Source: Chlamydiota bacterium
GTDB lineage: Bacteria > Chlamydiota > Chlamydiia > Chlamydiales > SM23-39
DNA length: 5,947 nt
Direction of reading: 5' to 3'
Assembly: GCA_021772165.1 (NCBI GenBank)
Contig: JAJFMM010000014.1
Coordinates: 1-5,947, forward strand
The position numbers were made by a program, and so were the translations under genes. Under the pieces are notes generated by a model. It was given only the letters and a program-made list of their open reading frames with translations. It had not been told where the DNA came from and ran no database searches. Below are positions 5,098 to 5,947 of the stretch, piece after piece (the stretch's first letter is position 1; every line of letters begins with the position of its first letter).

Positions 5098-5947
5098 ATG
5101 AGAATTTGGAAAAAAACAGTTTTTGCAAGTCTAAGTTATTGCACTTTTGCTTTCGGAGCGAATCCAAACCCTCCTACATGGCCTACCACCGTAAAGGTAT
5201 TCACGACAGCGACTCCTAATGCAACGATTCAGTCGACCAGCGACGCGATTTTTTCCACCAACGGAGGAACCGGAGACAATGGCCAATTCGTCAACCAGGG
5301 ATATGCATTGATGTTTGCACCTGGCACATACAGTAGTTTGCAGATCAACATCGGATACTACACCCAAATCCTGGGAATGGGTGTTTTACCTACCGATACG
5401 AGTATCAGCAACGTCAATTCGCCTGCGGGAGGGAGCACACACACCGTCGGATCGTTGAATTCGTTCTGGCGCTCGGCGGAAAATTTTTCGACAACCCCTA
5501 CAGGATCCTGGTCCACCACTGCTTTGGTAGGCATGACTTGGGCTGTATCGCAAGCAGCACCTCTGCGCAAAGTCTACGTAAACGGGACTCTCTATCTATT
5601 CCAGCTTTATCCTGCGGAAAGCTTTGCGTCGGGATTTGGAAGCGGTGGCTATATGAGCGACTGCCAGATCGCAGCATCTACGACAACCCAAAGCGCAGTC
5701 GTTCAAGGGGCTCAACAGCAATGGTGCACCAGAAATTCAAAGATGACTGTACCCACGGGCAGTACCGAGCCTACCTGTTCCAACGGCGTTTGGAACCAGG
5801 TCTTCGTAGGCACTATCGGAGCCCCTGCAACGCATTGTAGCAATTGTCCTTCCTCAGATCCGACACCCCCTTGCGATTGTGTGAACTGCGCTTCCTCTGT
5901 GGGCTGTACAGCAACTTGCAACGGGAATCCTTACACTACTGTCGACA
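5098..5947 (+). CDS. Secreted right-handed beta-helix-like protein, partial, with Cys-rich insertion
   Basis: From the ATG at 5098 the frame is open for 283 codons and runs off the right edge. GAGG (5085-5088) lies 9 bases upstream. Residues 1-20 form a signal peptide (positive RIWKK, then a hydrophobic stretch, likely cut after FAFG), so the product is exported. The mature part contains ALMFAPGTYSSLQINIGYYT (70-89), GMGVLPTD (93-100), NSFWRSAEN (121-129), MTWAVSQAAPLRKVYVNG (146-163), SGGYMSDC (182-189), GAQQQWCTRNS (204-214) and VWNQVFVGTIGAP (231-243). From memory this order of motifs matches a family of secreted beta-helix proteins in actinobacteria and fungi, often loosely labelled adenylyl cyclase or coagulation factor 5/8 domain protein. 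Their activity is not established to my knowledge; pectate-lyase or glucanase-like folds act on polysaccharides. After GAP, residues 247-274 hold seven cysteines, and the family-like NPYTTVD resumes at 277-283. Base use is GC-richer than at the window's left end, which would fit transfer. Confidence 0.68.
   Translation, partial: MRIWKKTVFASLSYCTFAFGANPNPPTWPTTVKVFTTATPNATIQSTSDAIFSTNGGTGDNGQFVNQGYALMFAPGTYSSLQINIGYYTQILGMGVLPTDTSISNVNSPAGGSTHTVGSLNSFWRSAENFSTTPTGSWSTTALVGMTWAVSQAAPLRKVYVNGTLYLFQLYPAESFASGFGSGGYMSDCQIAASTTTQSAVVQGAQQQWCTRNSKMTVPTGSTEPTCSNGVWNQVFVGTIGAPATHCSNCPSSDPTPPCDCVNCASSVGCTATCNGNPYTTVD

Noticed and set aside
5131..5921. Several 69-100 codon frames on both strands within the right-edge gene
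   Set aside because: All overlap the continuous 283-codon frame from 5098, which has a signal peptide, ribosome site and family motifs.
1..5947. tRNA, rRNA, CRISPR array, transposase or integrase
   Set aside because: No cloverleaf-like arms, regularly spaced repeats, or transposase/integrase motifs were seen on either strand; the only long repeat is the GNAT tail.

Overview
The window looks like chromosomal DNA from an environmental member of the Chlamydiae (Waddlia/Simkania/Parachlamydia type). The main pointer is a 372-residue cysteine-containing, Phe-terminated beta-barrel protein resembling the Legionella/Chlamydiae MOMP-like porins. A supporting but less specific pointer is a pair of proteins with polar Ser/Thr/Gln/Asn-rich N-termini, as is common in intracellular bacteria. 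Genus assignment is inference; Legionella-like bacteria are the main alternative.

Layout, left to right. (1) <1-1057, minus: 352 codons of an uninterrupted gene running off the left edge. It has a class I S-adenosylmethionine methyltransferase-like core behind a long polar N-terminus. (2) 1058-1254: its promoter/leader region. (3) 1255-1391, minus: a broken copy of the last quarter of a GNAT acetyltransferase gene. (4) 1395-2192, minus: a CPBP/CAAX-type intramembrane protease. (5) 2294-2833, minus: the intact GNAT gene whose 3' end is the source or sister of the remnant (120 of 130 aligned bases identical, no gaps, by hand alignment). (6) 2834-3031: a divergent promoter region with a perfect 10-bp-arm palindrome lying on the predicted -10 box of the GNAT gene. 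(7) 3032-3850, plus: an AIM24-family protein with a C-terminal membrane segment, ended by a strong hairpin terminator at 3857-3887 that overlaps the stop codon of the converging porin gene. (8) 3886-5004, minus: the MOMP-like porin. (9) 5005-5097: a short divergent intergenic region with a T10 and a C6 tract. (10) 5098->5947, plus: the start of a secreted beta-helix-like protein that runs off the right edge and carries a striking cysteine cluster.

The left half is AT-rich, while the porin and the beta-helix gene are visibly richer in G+C, so the window has a compositional step around 3.9 kb. GNAT and CPBP genes probably share a transcript. The porin and beta-helix genes share a divergent control region and both encode exported, cysteine-bearing proteins, so a common role at the cell envelope is plausible but not shown. 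The points most worth following are the beta-helix protein with its cysteine-rich insertion, and the recent partial duplication around the protease gene.
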